From an uncultured Flammeovirgaceae bacterium (lineage in GTDB: Bacteria; Bacteroidota; Bacteroidia; Cytophagales; Cyclobacteriaceae), in the NCBI GenBank assembly GCA_946480685.1, contig CAMLLI010000035.1:1-12292 (forward strand): 12,292 nucleotides of DNA, given 5' to 3'. The notes under the pieces were generated by a model that did not search any database, had not been told where the DNA came from, and was given only the letters and a program-made list of their open reading frames with translations. Within the stretch, counting starts at the first letter, position 1. Every line of letters starts with the position of its first letter. The translations under genes were made by a program, and so were the position numbers. This document shows positions 6,820 through 12,292 of the stretch, piece after piece.

Positions 6820-7866
6820 ATGAGCAATCAAAAGCAACTCGGTTTTTTGGATCGGTATCTTACCCTCTGGATTTTTCTCGCCATGATAATCGGTGTTTCC
6901 CTGGGAAACTTTCTGCCGGTGGAGGAATTCATGATCAACTTCCAGGTGGGCACTACCAATATACCCATAGCGGTCGGACTTATTGTTATGATGTATCCGC
7001 CCCTCGCTAAAGTAAAGTATGAGCATTTAGGGAAGGTCTTCAGAAACGTAAAGGTCATCAGCCTCTCGCTTGTACTGAACTGGATTATCGGCCCGATCCT
7101 GATGTTTGTACTGGCAATCATTTTTCTTCGCGACAAACCTGAGTATATGGTGGGTTTGATTCTTATAGGACTGGCCCGATGTATTGCAATGGTGCTGGTA
7201 TGGAATGACCTGGCGAAAGGAGATAAAGAGTACGCAGCAGGACTTGTTGCGTTGAATAGTATATTCCAGGTATTGTTCTATAGTGTGTTCGCCTGGCTAT
7301 TTATCACAATACTGCCATCATATTTTGGTATAACCGGATATATAGTGAATGTGAGTATGCTGGATGTTGCTAAAAGTGTTTTCCTCTACCTGGGTGTTCC
7401 CTTTATAGCGGGATCCCTGACGCGCTATTTCTTTATAAAGGTCCGTGGGGAGGCATGGTATACTACACATGTTATTCCGAAGATAAGTCCGCTTACATTA
7501 GTGGCGCTTCTTTTTACAATCGTGATCATGTTCAGTTTTAAAGGGAAGATGATCATAGCTATCCCGTTTGATATTGTCCGCATAGCCATACCGTTGGTTA
7601 TTTACTTCGTTATCATTTTTGTTTTAAGTTTTATTTTGTCTAAGAAGCTTGGTGCTAATTATGAAGAAAATGCTTCGGTATCTTTTACGGCCACAGGAAA
7701 TAACTTTGAACTGGCTATAGCGATAGCGGTTGGTGTATTTGGAATCAACTCAGGACAGGCATTTGCCGGGGTAATCGGTCCGCTCATTGAAGTACCCGCA
7801 TTGATCTTGCTGGTAAATCTTGCCTTTTGGTTCAGGAGAAGATTATATAGCGTAAAAGCTGTTTAA
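6820..7866 (+). CDS. acr3: ACR3-family arsenite efflux transporter
   Basis: This integral inner-membrane protein exports arsenite, using the membrane potential or proton gradient. It is 348 residues, normal ACR3 length, with about ten hydrophobic helices. Family signatures include Cys121 in [16 protein letters not shown], the conserved Cys required in ACR3 proteins, together with [14 protein letters not shown] and Glu324 in GPLIEVPAL. There is no soluble domain and no fused reductase. Its start is 10 nt after arsC. Its stop codon overlaps the next gene's ATG by one base (TAATG), so expression is coupled. Confidence 0.95.
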   Translation: MSNQKQLGFLDRYLTLWIFLAMIIGVSLGNFLPVEEFMINFQVGTTNIPIAVGLIVMMYPPLAKVKYEHLGKVFRNVKVISLSLVLNWIIGPILMFVLAIIFLRDKPEYMVGLILIGLARCIAMVLVWNDLAKGDKEYAAGLVALNSIFQVLFYSVFAWLFITILPSYFGITGYIVNVSMLDVAKSVFLYLGVPFIAGSLTRYFFIKVRGEAWYTTHVIPKISPLTLVALLFTIVIMFSFKGKMIIAIPFDIVRIAIPLVIYFVIIFVLSFILSKKLGANYEENASVSFTATGNNFELAIAIAVGVFGINSGQAFAGVIGPLIEVPALILLVNLAFWFRRRLYSVKAV

Positions 7867-8942
7867 TGGAGCATAATAAATTTGACGTTGTGGTTATCGG
7901 AGGTGGACAGAGTGGTCTTGCCATGGGGTATTACCTCAGGCGTTCAGGATTGTCCTATATTATTCTCGATAACCAGGAAGAACCCGGTGGCGCCTGGCTT
8001 CACGCATGGAAGTCGCTGCGGTTGTTTTCTCCTGCGCAGTGGAGTTCATTGCCGGGCATGATCATGACCGGTGGAAGTGATTACTATCCAACGCGCGATG
8101 TAACGATCGAATATTTAAAGTTCTACGAAACGAAATATAGTCTTCCGGTAAAAAGACCTGTTGAAGTATTTAATGTTCATAAATGCGAAGCGGGATTTAC
8201 ACTCGATACATCGGCAGGTTTATTCTTTGCAAAAGCAGTGGTAAGCGCAACGGGATCATTTGCCAATCCCTATATACCAACAATTGCAGGTATACATTTA
8301 TTTAAAGGCCAGGTATTGCATTCAAGCCAGTATCAGGCTCCGGATATATTTGCCGGCAAACGTGTCGCCATTATCGGTGAAGGAAATTCCGGGGCGCAGA
8401 TCTTGGCAGAAGTATCACGTGTAACCGGTACACTGTGGATCACGCAGAAAGAGCCGCGGTTTCTTCCGGATCATGTTGATGGACGCTTTCTGTTTGATGC
8501 TGCCACGCAGATGTATGAAGCGCAGAAGGCCGGTAAAGCTTACAAGCCTCCTTCGCTGGGAGATATAGTGATGGTGGAATCGGTGAAGGAAGCAAGAAGC
8601 AGAAAGGTATATAAAAGCTTGCGTCCATTTGATTCTTTCACGGAAGACTCTCTGGTATGGGCGGATGGTCATGAAGAAAAAATCGATGTGGTAATTTTCT
8701 GCACCGGATTCAAACCTGCTCTGAAACATTTGGCTTCGCTTGGTATAACTAACGGCGATGTGAAACCAGATACAGAAGGAACACAATCAAAACAAACCGA
8801 TGGACTTTGGCTTGTTGGCTATGGAAACTGGACCGGTTTTGCTTCGGCTACGTTAATAGGTGTAGGGCGTTCTGCGAAAGCAACGGTAGAGCAGATAAGC
8901 GGATACCTTGCATCCAAACATGAATCGCTTCGATCGTTGTAA
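7866..8942 (+). CDS. arsO: flavin-dependent monooxygenase of the ArsO type
   Basis: This is a 358-residue FAD/NAD(P)H-binding oxidoreductase. The FAD-binding Rossmann motif is GGGQSG at residues 12-17, a second nucleotide-binding motif is GEGNSG at 171-176, and the FCTGF segment (278-282) corresponds to the FATGY motif of class B monooxygenases. It is cytosolic, with no signal. Flavoproteins of this type next to acr3 are called ArsO; their substrate is not settled, though a role in arsenic oxidation or resistance is assumed. The one-base overlap with acr3 makes it the last coupled gene of the ars operon. No terminator follows, so some readthrough into sigZ is likely. Confidence 0.85.
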   Translation: MEHNKFDVVVIGGGQSGLAMGYYLRRSGLSYIILDNQEEPGGAWLHAWKSLRLFSPAQWSSLPGMIMTGGSDYYPTRDVTIEYLKFYETKYSLPVKRPVEVFNVHKCEAGFTLDTSAGLFFAKAVVSATGSFANPYIPTIAGIHLFKGQVLHSSQYQAPDIFAGKRVAIIGEGNSGAQILAEVSRVTGTLWITQKEPRFLPDHVDGRFLFDAATQMYEAQKAGKAYKPPSLGDIVMVESVKEARSRKVYKSLRPFDSFTEDSLVWADGHEEKIDVVIFCTGFKPALKHLASLGITNGDVKPDTEGTQSKQTDGLWLVGYGNWTGFASATLIGVGRSAKATVEQISGYLASKHESLRSL

Positions 8943-8958
8943 AATTAAAGTAAAAAGT

Positions 8959-8988
8959 TTGCGTCTTTTTGATTGATGTCTCGTCTTG
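8959..8988 (+). promoter_or_regulatory. SigZ-type ECF promoter of sigZ (autoregulation)
   Basis: TTGCGTCTTT (8959-8968), 13 nt, CGTCTTG (8982-8988), about 30 nt before the sigZ ATG. The same two boxes with identical spacing occur at three other starts in this window. The -10 CGTC is typical of ECF sigma factors, and counting TGCGTC as -35 gives the usual 16-nt spacer. Confidence 0.8.
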
Positions 8989-9017
8989 AGTAAGTAAAGA
9001 TATATCAGTTTAAACGT

Positions 9018-9554
9018 ATGGATCTGCTATCTACAAATTGGACTACGCTGGAGAACGAATTAAAAGGTTTTGTTTACAAGCGTGTAAAAGATAAAACGCT
9101 GACCGATGACATTGTGCAGGATGTTTTTATCAAGGCGAAGAATAAGATCGATCAGCTTCAGGAAAACCAGAAAGTAAAGGGATGGATTTTTCAGATCACC
9201 CGAAACACGATTATCGATCATTTCCGAAAGCAATCCAGGCATATCGATTCTTTCGAATTAGACTGGCAAAATGATGTACTTAATTTTAACGAGTGTGTTG
9301 AAAATGCGCTGCGAAATCTAATGGTAACACTTCCTTCGAAATATAGGGAAGCGCTTCAGATGGCAGAGCTGGAAAATCTTTCTCAACTGGACATGGCGCA
9401 ACGTCTTGGTATATCATACTCCGGAGTTAAGTCTCGCGTTCAACGCGCCAGACAAATGCTGAAGGAGAAACTACATGAAGCGTTAATCATCAAGACAGAT
9501 GTATATGGAAATGTAGTAGTCTGTGTAGATCGTGATCCGAGCTGTTGTAAATGA
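9018..9554 (+). CDS. sigZ: ECF RNA polymerase sigma factor, SigZ family
   Basis: This 178-residue sigma factor has only the two ECF domains. Region 2 is at about residues 10-74 (DDIVQDVFIKA, KGWIFQITRNTIIDHFRKQSR). Region 4 is at about 100-152, with the helix-turn-helix LSQLDMAQRLGISYSGVKSRVQRAR. The length and the tail DVYGNVVV fit the SigZ family, often found in ars clusters of Bacteroidota. After region 4 a 25-residue tail carries Cys169, Cys176 and Cys177 (VVVCVDRDPSCCK). With no anti-sigma gene beside it, this tail could sense thiophilic metal directly; that is inference. The gene carries its own copy of the promoter motif, so it probably activates itself, and it ends in a two-way terminator. 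Confidence 0.9.
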   Translation: MDLLSTNWTTLENELKGFVYKRVKDKTLTDDIVQDVFIKAKNKIDQLQENQKVKGWIFQITRNTIIDHFRKQSRHIDSFELDWQNDVLNFNECVENALRNLMVTLPSKYREALQMAELENLSQLDMAQRLGISYSGVKSRVQRARQMLKEKLHEALIIKTDVYGNVVVCVDRDPSCCK

Positions 9555-9561
9555 ATATTCA

Positions 9562-9595
9562 AAAAGAGAGGCGGAATGTATACCGCCTCTTTTTG
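9562..9595. terminator. bidirectional terminator between sigZ and micropeptide gene 1
   Basis: An 8-bp stem, AGAGGCGG (9567-9574) with CCGCCTCT (9583-9590), is flanked by A5 on the left and T4GT4 on the right, so it can end transcripts from both sides. It starts 8 nt after the sigZ stop and lies 3 nt past the stop of the convergent peptide gene. Confidence 0.88.
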
Positions 9596-9597
9596 TT

Positions 9598-9657
9598 TTA
9601 GCAGCAACCTGTGCCACCACAACATCCTCCGCCTTCGGTGATAATTAAATCTTCCAT
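9598..9657 (-). CDS. Cys-rich micropeptide 1 (19 residues)
   Basis: The peptide is MEDLIITEGGGCCGGTGCC. An acidic/hydrophobic N-terminal half (MEDLII-E) and a Gly-rich C-terminal half with two vicinal Cys pairs give a leader/core look. It is far below usual gene-calling limits. Three things mark it as a gene: a near copy 1.2 kb away, an ECF-type promoter at 9709-9738 on the same strand, and a terminator 3 nt after the stop. The CC pairs could bind As(III) or another soft metal, or be the substrate of a modifying enzyme; no such enzyme is in the window. I do not know a named family. An AAAATTTT stretch lies before the ATG and no clear Shine-Dalgarno site is seen. Confidence 0.8.
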   Translation of the reverse strand: MEDLIITEGGGCCGGTGCC

Positions 9658-9688
9658 AGTTGTAAAATTTTTGTGTTAATACTAAGAA

Positions 9689-9705
9689 CTGAACGTATCG
9701 TTCAG
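9689..9705 (-). promoter_or_regulatory. inverted repeat at the start of the micropeptide 1 transcript
   Basis: CTGAACGTATCGTTCAG has perfect 7-bp arms and a 3-nt centre. It begins 4 bp downstream of the -10 box, so it overlaps the predicted start of transcription. It could be an operator or a 5'-terminal mRNA hairpin. A weaker copy sits at the same place in front of micropeptide 2. Confidence 0.6.
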
Positions 9706-9708
9706 ACG

Positions 9709-9738
9709 AAAGACGAAGGACATTAAAAAAAGACGCAA
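9709..9738 (-). promoter_or_regulatory. SigZ-type promoter of micropeptide gene 1
   Basis: Read on the minus strand: TTGCGTCTTT (9738-9729), 13 nt, CGTCTTT (9715-9709). It is divergent from the phosphatase promoter, the two -35 boxes lying 18 bp apart. Confidence 0.8.
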
Positions 9739-9755
9739 GGGCTATGGATGAGGAA

Positions 9756-9784
9756 TGCGTCTTTTATGTCAGGGCAGCGTCTCC
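9756..9784 (+). promoter_or_regulatory. SigZ-type promoter of the PAP2 phosphatase gene
   Basis: TGCGTCTTT (9756-9764), 13 nt, CGTCTCC (9778-9784), 17 nt before the ATG at 9802. Spacing equals that of the other three sites; the -10 box deviates at its last two bases. The site lies inside the upstream open frame that could start at 9748, which argues that the gene really starts at 9802. Confidence 0.7.
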
Positions 9785-9801
9785 TTGCAAAACTTACTCA
9801 C

Positions 9802-10701
9802 ATGAAAAAGCAATACACTTTTCTATTCGCATTACTTATTTATGCTGGCTGTTCGTATGGACAGCGTAAATCAGCTCTGGCTCCTGTAAACGATCACTAT
9901 AAAACGCTGCAAGCTCTAAACGCTTTACCCAATGCTCAACGTGCATGGATGGATACCATTAAGTATCCGGCTGCGGAGTATGGATCTTCAATAGTATATC
10001 TGCTGGTAAAACCTTATTATCTGTCCGATGATCAGGTGAAGACGTTGACTGAAAGCGTAACGTTTCCTGCTAATAGTTCTGACCAGGTTAGGAAAGAATT
10101 GGACTATCTTTTAGAGCTTCAGGACAAACGTACTCCAGAACAAGTAACGCGTGTGGAATACTTAGGCGACATCGGTTACTGGCCATCGGTCAATATGGTG
10201 CCGTCACACCCATCGTATAACCAGAATCTGCACGCTTTATTCTTTGAAGGAAGAGAGTTGATGGGAGATGGTATACATGCTAACAACTTTCCGAAAATAT
10301 CCAGGTTGCTTCAGGGTGTTATGCAGGATATGCGCATTATGGAATTTACGATCAAGTATAAATTGTTAAGGCCGAGACCGTATCATCTCGAATCAAAATT
10401 AAAACCGCTTGCCCGAATGTCGTCACCATCTTTTGCGAGTGGTCATACGCTGTGGGCATTTCTTCAGGCATTTACCTGGAGTGAGATCGTGCCGGAAAAA
10501 CAAAATCAATTTATAGCACTTGCTGAGGAGATCAGACGATCCAGAGAAATCATGGGTATTCATTATCCCAGTGATAACGAAGCCTCGCGCCAGGTAGCAT
10601 ATAAGATGCTTCGGTATTACCTGCAGAATCCTTCGTTTAAAAAAGATTTACAGGAAGCTATTAGCGAGTGGAATTCACAATCTGCAAAACTTACCAGGTA
10701 A
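9802..10701 (+). CDS. exported PAP2 / class A acid phosphatase-like protein
   Basis: This is a 299-residue hydrolase of the PAP2/haloperoxidase fold. The three-part signature of class A acid phosphatases is present: K-x6-RP at 185-193 (KYKLLRPRP), a SGH block at 213-215 (SFASGHT, with Ala in place of the usual Pro before SGH), and SR-x5-H-x2-SD at 247-258 (SREIMGIHYPSD). A signal peptide (MKKQYTFLFALLIYAGCSYG) sends it to the periplasm. Cys17 in YAGC is an imperfect lipobox, so lipidation is possible. An 18-codon upstream extension in frame is rejected because it contains the promoter and would hide the signal peptide. It should remove phosphate from phosphomonoesters. Its place in the SigZ set suggests a link to arsenate stress or phosphate supply, which is inference. 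Confidence 0.88.
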   Translation: MKKQYTFLFALLIYAGCSYGQRKSALAPVNDHYKTLQALNALPNAQRAWMDTIKYPAAEYGSSIVYLLVKPYYLSDDQVKTLTESVTFPANSSDQVRKELDYLLELQDKRTPEQVTRVEYLGDIGYWPSVNMVPSHPSYNQNLHALFFEGRELMGDGIHANNFPKISRLLQGVMQDMRIMEFTIKYKLLRPRPYHLESKLKPLARMSSPSFASGHTLWAFLQAFTWSEIVPEKQNQFIALAEEIRRSREIMGIHYPSDNEASRQVAYKMLRYYLQNPSFKKDLQEAISEWNSQSAKLTR

Positions 10702-10732
10702 TCAGAATAAAATCTGTTTTTTTTCGGTAGCA

Positions 10733-10758
10733 GGGGATTGATCATCAATCCCTTTTTT
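10733..10758 (+). terminator. intrinsic terminator of the PAP2 gene
   Basis: GGGATTGA (10734-10741) pairs with TCAATCCC (10745-10752) around TCA and is followed by TTTTTT, 32 nt after the stop codon. Confidence 0.85.
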
Positions 10759-10833
10759 ATTGGTTGTCCTGAAGATGGTTTGAGACACAGCTATATATAC
10801 TTAGTGCTTTTTGAAAATTGAATTTATGCAAAT

Positions 10834-10861
10834 AAAAAATGCGGGAAGTAATTCCCGCATT
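10834..10861 (-). terminator. intrinsic terminator of micropeptide gene 2
   Basis: AATGCGGGAA (10838-10847) pairs with TTCCCGCATT (10852-10861) around a 4-nt loop. On the minus strand the stem is followed by a T run (A run 10834-10839 on the plus strand). It begins 4 nt after the stop of the peptide gene. Confidence 0.85.
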
Positions 10862-10865
10862 AGCT

Positions 10866-10925
10866 TTAGCAGCAACCTGTGCCACAGCATCCACCGCCTT
10901 CGATGGATATGATCAAATCTTCCAT
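10866..10925 (-). CDS. Cys-rich micropeptide 2 (19 residues), paralogue of micropeptide 1
   Basis: The peptide is MEDLIISIEGGGCCGTGCC. It shares MEDLII, then EGGGCC and TGCC with micropeptide 1, differing by an extra Ile in the linker and one Gly fewer between the Cys pairs. Codons differ at several silent positions (for example TTA/TTG, TGT/TGC), so the protein rather than just the DNA appears to be conserved. It has its own SigZ-type promoter at 10976-11005 and its own terminator. Function is unknown; thiol-based metal or arsenite binding, or a modified-peptide precursor, are the two readings I consider. Confidence 0.8.
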   Translation of the reverse strand: MEDLIISIEGGGCCGTGCC

Positions 10926-10955
10926 AGTATTAAAATTTAAAAGTGAATATTAAAT

Positions 10956-10974
10956 CTGAACGCTTTGTTCGCAG
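10956..10974 (-). promoter_or_regulatory. imperfect inverted repeat at the start of the micropeptide 2 transcript
   Basis: CTGAACGCTTTGTTCGCAG keeps the CTGAACG arm seen before micropeptide 1, but its partner is changed, leaving GAAC/GTTC as the pairing core. It starts 2 bp after the -10 box, as in the other copy. Confidence 0.45.
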
Positions 10975-10975
10975 T

Positions 10976-11005
10976 AAAGACGAGCACCTGGAGATAAAGA
11001 CGCAA
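10976..11005 (-). promoter_or_regulatory. SigZ-type promoter of micropeptide gene 2
   Basis: Read on the minus strand: TTGCGTCTTT (11005-10996), 13 nt, CGTCTTT (10982-10976). The boxes are identical to those of micropeptide gene 1, while the 13 nt between them differ. Confidence 0.8.
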
Positions 11006-11095
11006 AGACAGTTTTTTATTCTGTATAAGGCTGCGCGTTCCAATGTGTATTACGGAATATTTTTAGTTAATTGAGGTTTCATACACAAGGTATAT

Positions 11096-12292
11096 ATGAT
11101 CTGTACGCTCTACTCACACCACCTGGTCTTTGACCGGATTGTTGAAACGGTGAAGAAAACATTTACAGGTGCAGCAATTTCAGTTGGTGCCCAAGACGAA
11201 TTTCGTATTGTTAATGTCGATATAAAGGGTGGCCTGTTTAGTAGTTCAAAAAAAATGAAAGTGTCGTATCGGCAGAGAATATCACCATCCTATCAATTGC
11301 CTGAGACAGATGACAGTCCGCTTACACGAAATCTGAAAGGACTCTATGGTTTTGTGAGTTCATTACCGGCCAGGAATGAACGAATAAAAAGTTTATTCCT
11401 GCATAAGATACAAACCCTTAACTGTGAATTCTCGGTAATAGTGGAGAAAGGCGAGATCCGGGAATTGAGACAACTGATAGCAACATTCGCCAGAGACTTC
11501 GATGCTATAGTATTTGTACAGCCGAATACCATTATCAGCACGGCAGAAGGACAGCACTTTTTAGACAGAGACTTGAGGTTAATTATTGATGGACAGGGTA
11601 ACAGTGAAATAGACAACCTGGATGTGTCCATTGATTCAGCTTACTTTGACAGCTCGCAGACAGAGTTCACCGAAAGTCAAAAGAATAGAAAGACGCGTAG
11701 TGAGCAGATACTCACACAACGGAATATAAAGGTAAATAAGAATCTGCCCTATATAGAAGACGAACAGGAAACTGTAATACGGTCACCGCGCGAGATCGCT
11801 ACACGGGTTAGTATTCTTGCTATTACAAACCTGGTAGCATTTGATAATATTACAGGCGATGATGCTATAGCTTATCTGAAGCAGTATAAGCTGTGGGACG
11901 AAGTAACACCAAATGAAAAAGAGTTTTTGGCGAATCCAACAGACGCTAAGCGCAGTCAGGAAACCTGGAAGTGTGAATGTATTTGGGTGCTTATGTGGGC
12001 ATTGAATAAAGTGAGCGATCTCGGCTTTCCGGATGAGTTATGCAGCTTGAATAATATACCGCCTCACGAATATCCGATCGGGCAAGGGAAAGATCCTAAT
12101 AATTTTATCAACGCTATAACTAACAGCCGTACAAAAGAAGAGATTCTCGATGCCAATGATTTATATTATAGAATCGATTGGGCTTGTGTGGACGCGCGTA
12201 TCAACAACCGCGAAATTGCTGAGGTTAATTCAAGCGTAGTTTACGAACGACACTATGCTTTAAACTGGCTTGTGAACTATATGGACCAGGAT
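11096..12292 (+). CDS. DUF4272-type protein, cut by the window end
   Basis: An open frame of 399 codons starts at ATG 11096 (MICTLYSHHLVFDRIVETVK) and runs without a stop to the last base, so the C-terminus is missing. There is no signal peptide or membrane segment. Residues 1-225 form an alpha/beta region that I cannot place, with a polar linker near 185-215. From about residue 230 the pattern SPREIATRVSILAITNLVAF, followed by WKCECIWVLMWALNKV and later FINAITNSRTKEEILDANDLYYRIDWACVDAR, fits DUF4272. The domain is of unknown function and widespread in bacteria. No SigZ-type promoter precedes it. It is divergent from micropeptide gene 2, and whether it belongs to the SigZ block is unclear. 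Confidence 0.75.
   Translation, partial: MICTLYSHHLVFDRIVETVKKTFTGAAISVGAQDEFRIVNVDIKGGLFSSSKKMKVSYRQRISPSYQLPETDDSPLTRNLKGLYGFVSSLPARNERIKSLFLHKIQTLNCEFSVIVEKGEIRELRQLIATFARDFDAIVFVQPNTIISTAEGQHFLDRDLRLIIDGQGNSEIDNLDVSIDSAYFDSSQTEFTESQKNRKTRSEQILTQRNIKVNKNLPYIEDEQETVIRSPREIATRVSILAITNLVAFDNITGDDAIAYLKQYKLWDEVTPNEKEFLANPTDAKRSQETWKCECIWVLMWALNKVSDLGFPDELCSLNNIPPHEYPIGQGKDPNNFINAITNSRTKEEILDANDLYYRIDWACVDARINNREIAEVNSSVVYERHYALNWLVNYMDQD

Noticed and set aside
8415..8786. 123-residue minus-strand open frame inside arsO
   Set aside because: It is antisense to a clear flavoprotein gene and its translation shows no family pattern; the same holds for other long antisense frames in the window.
8990..9017. 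Micropeptide-type inverted repeat after the sigZ -10 box
   Set aside because: No CTGAACG/CGTTCAG arms are present; the leader here is plain AT-rich sequence.
9748..9801. N-terminal extension of the PAP2 protein (start at 9748)
   Set aside because: It covers the -35/-10 promoter motif and would place an 18-residue non-signal stretch before a clear signal peptide.
11048..11057. TATTACGGAA resembling an ArsR half-site upstream of the DUF4272 gene
   Set aside because: Only one half is present with one mismatch and no partner arm, so it is probably chance.
11687..11696. GCGTCTTT on the minus strand inside the DUF4272 gene
   Set aside because: No CGTCT follows after 13 nt and it lies within coding sequence with no gene start downstream.
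1..12292. CRISPR array or insertion sequence
   Set aside because: No regularly spaced repeats beyond the two-copy elements listed, no transposase or cas sequence, and no terminal inverted repeats were seen.

Overview
The window looks like a piece of a Bacteroidota chromosome (Cytophagales or Chitinophagaceae-like). It is AT-rich with few Shine-Dalgarno sites, exported proteins end their signal peptides in the 'YGQ/HAQ' style, there is a WG-repeat protein, and the arsenic operon is of the type that carries a SigZ sigma factor. No 16S, ribosomal or other marker gene is present, so the phylum call is an inference from gene style.

Left part (1-3650). The window opens on the 3' end of a tRNA gene (T arm plus acceptor strand) whose 5' half is absent, followed by a strong terminator. 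A minus-strand pair follows: a MarR-type repressor and, 1 nt behind it, a four-helix membrane protein. A largely non-coding stretch comes next, with a possible degraded SnoaL-like fragment. Then comes an aldo/keto reductase preceded by an 11-bp direct repeat with 21-bp period. The AraC-type regulator behind the reductase is broken by a one-base frame change inside an A AAG GGA heptamer.

Middle (3900-5660). An exported WG-repeat protein converges on a small soluble protein of unknown function.

Arsenic operon (5750-8942). The order is arsR, an arsenate reductase with a thioredoxin-type Cys triad, the ACR3 arsenite exporter and a flavin monooxygenase of the ArsO type. Two copies of a TACCGTAAT/ATTACGGTA operator lie before arsR and between arsR and arsC, so arsenite should lift ArsR and switch on reduction and efflux.

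SigZ block (8950-11005), the most interesting part. An ECF sigma factor with a Cys-rich tail sits directly behind the ars operon. Four promoters share GCGTCTTT, exactly 13 nt, then CGTCT. They precede sigZ itself, a class A acid phosphatase-like exported PAP2 protein, and two tiny minus-strand genes that no ordinary ORF cutoff would report. The tiny genes encode 19-residue peptides, MEDLIITEGGGCCGGTGCC and MEDLIISIEGGGCCGTGCC. Each has its own terminator and a similar leader with an inverted repeat just after the -10 box. My reading is a self-activating SigZ regulon whose main output is a pair of vicinal-Cys micropeptides, plausibly for binding As(III) or another soft metal, or precursors of a modified peptide. 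That function is inference. The window ends inside a DUF4272-type gene that runs off the right edge.
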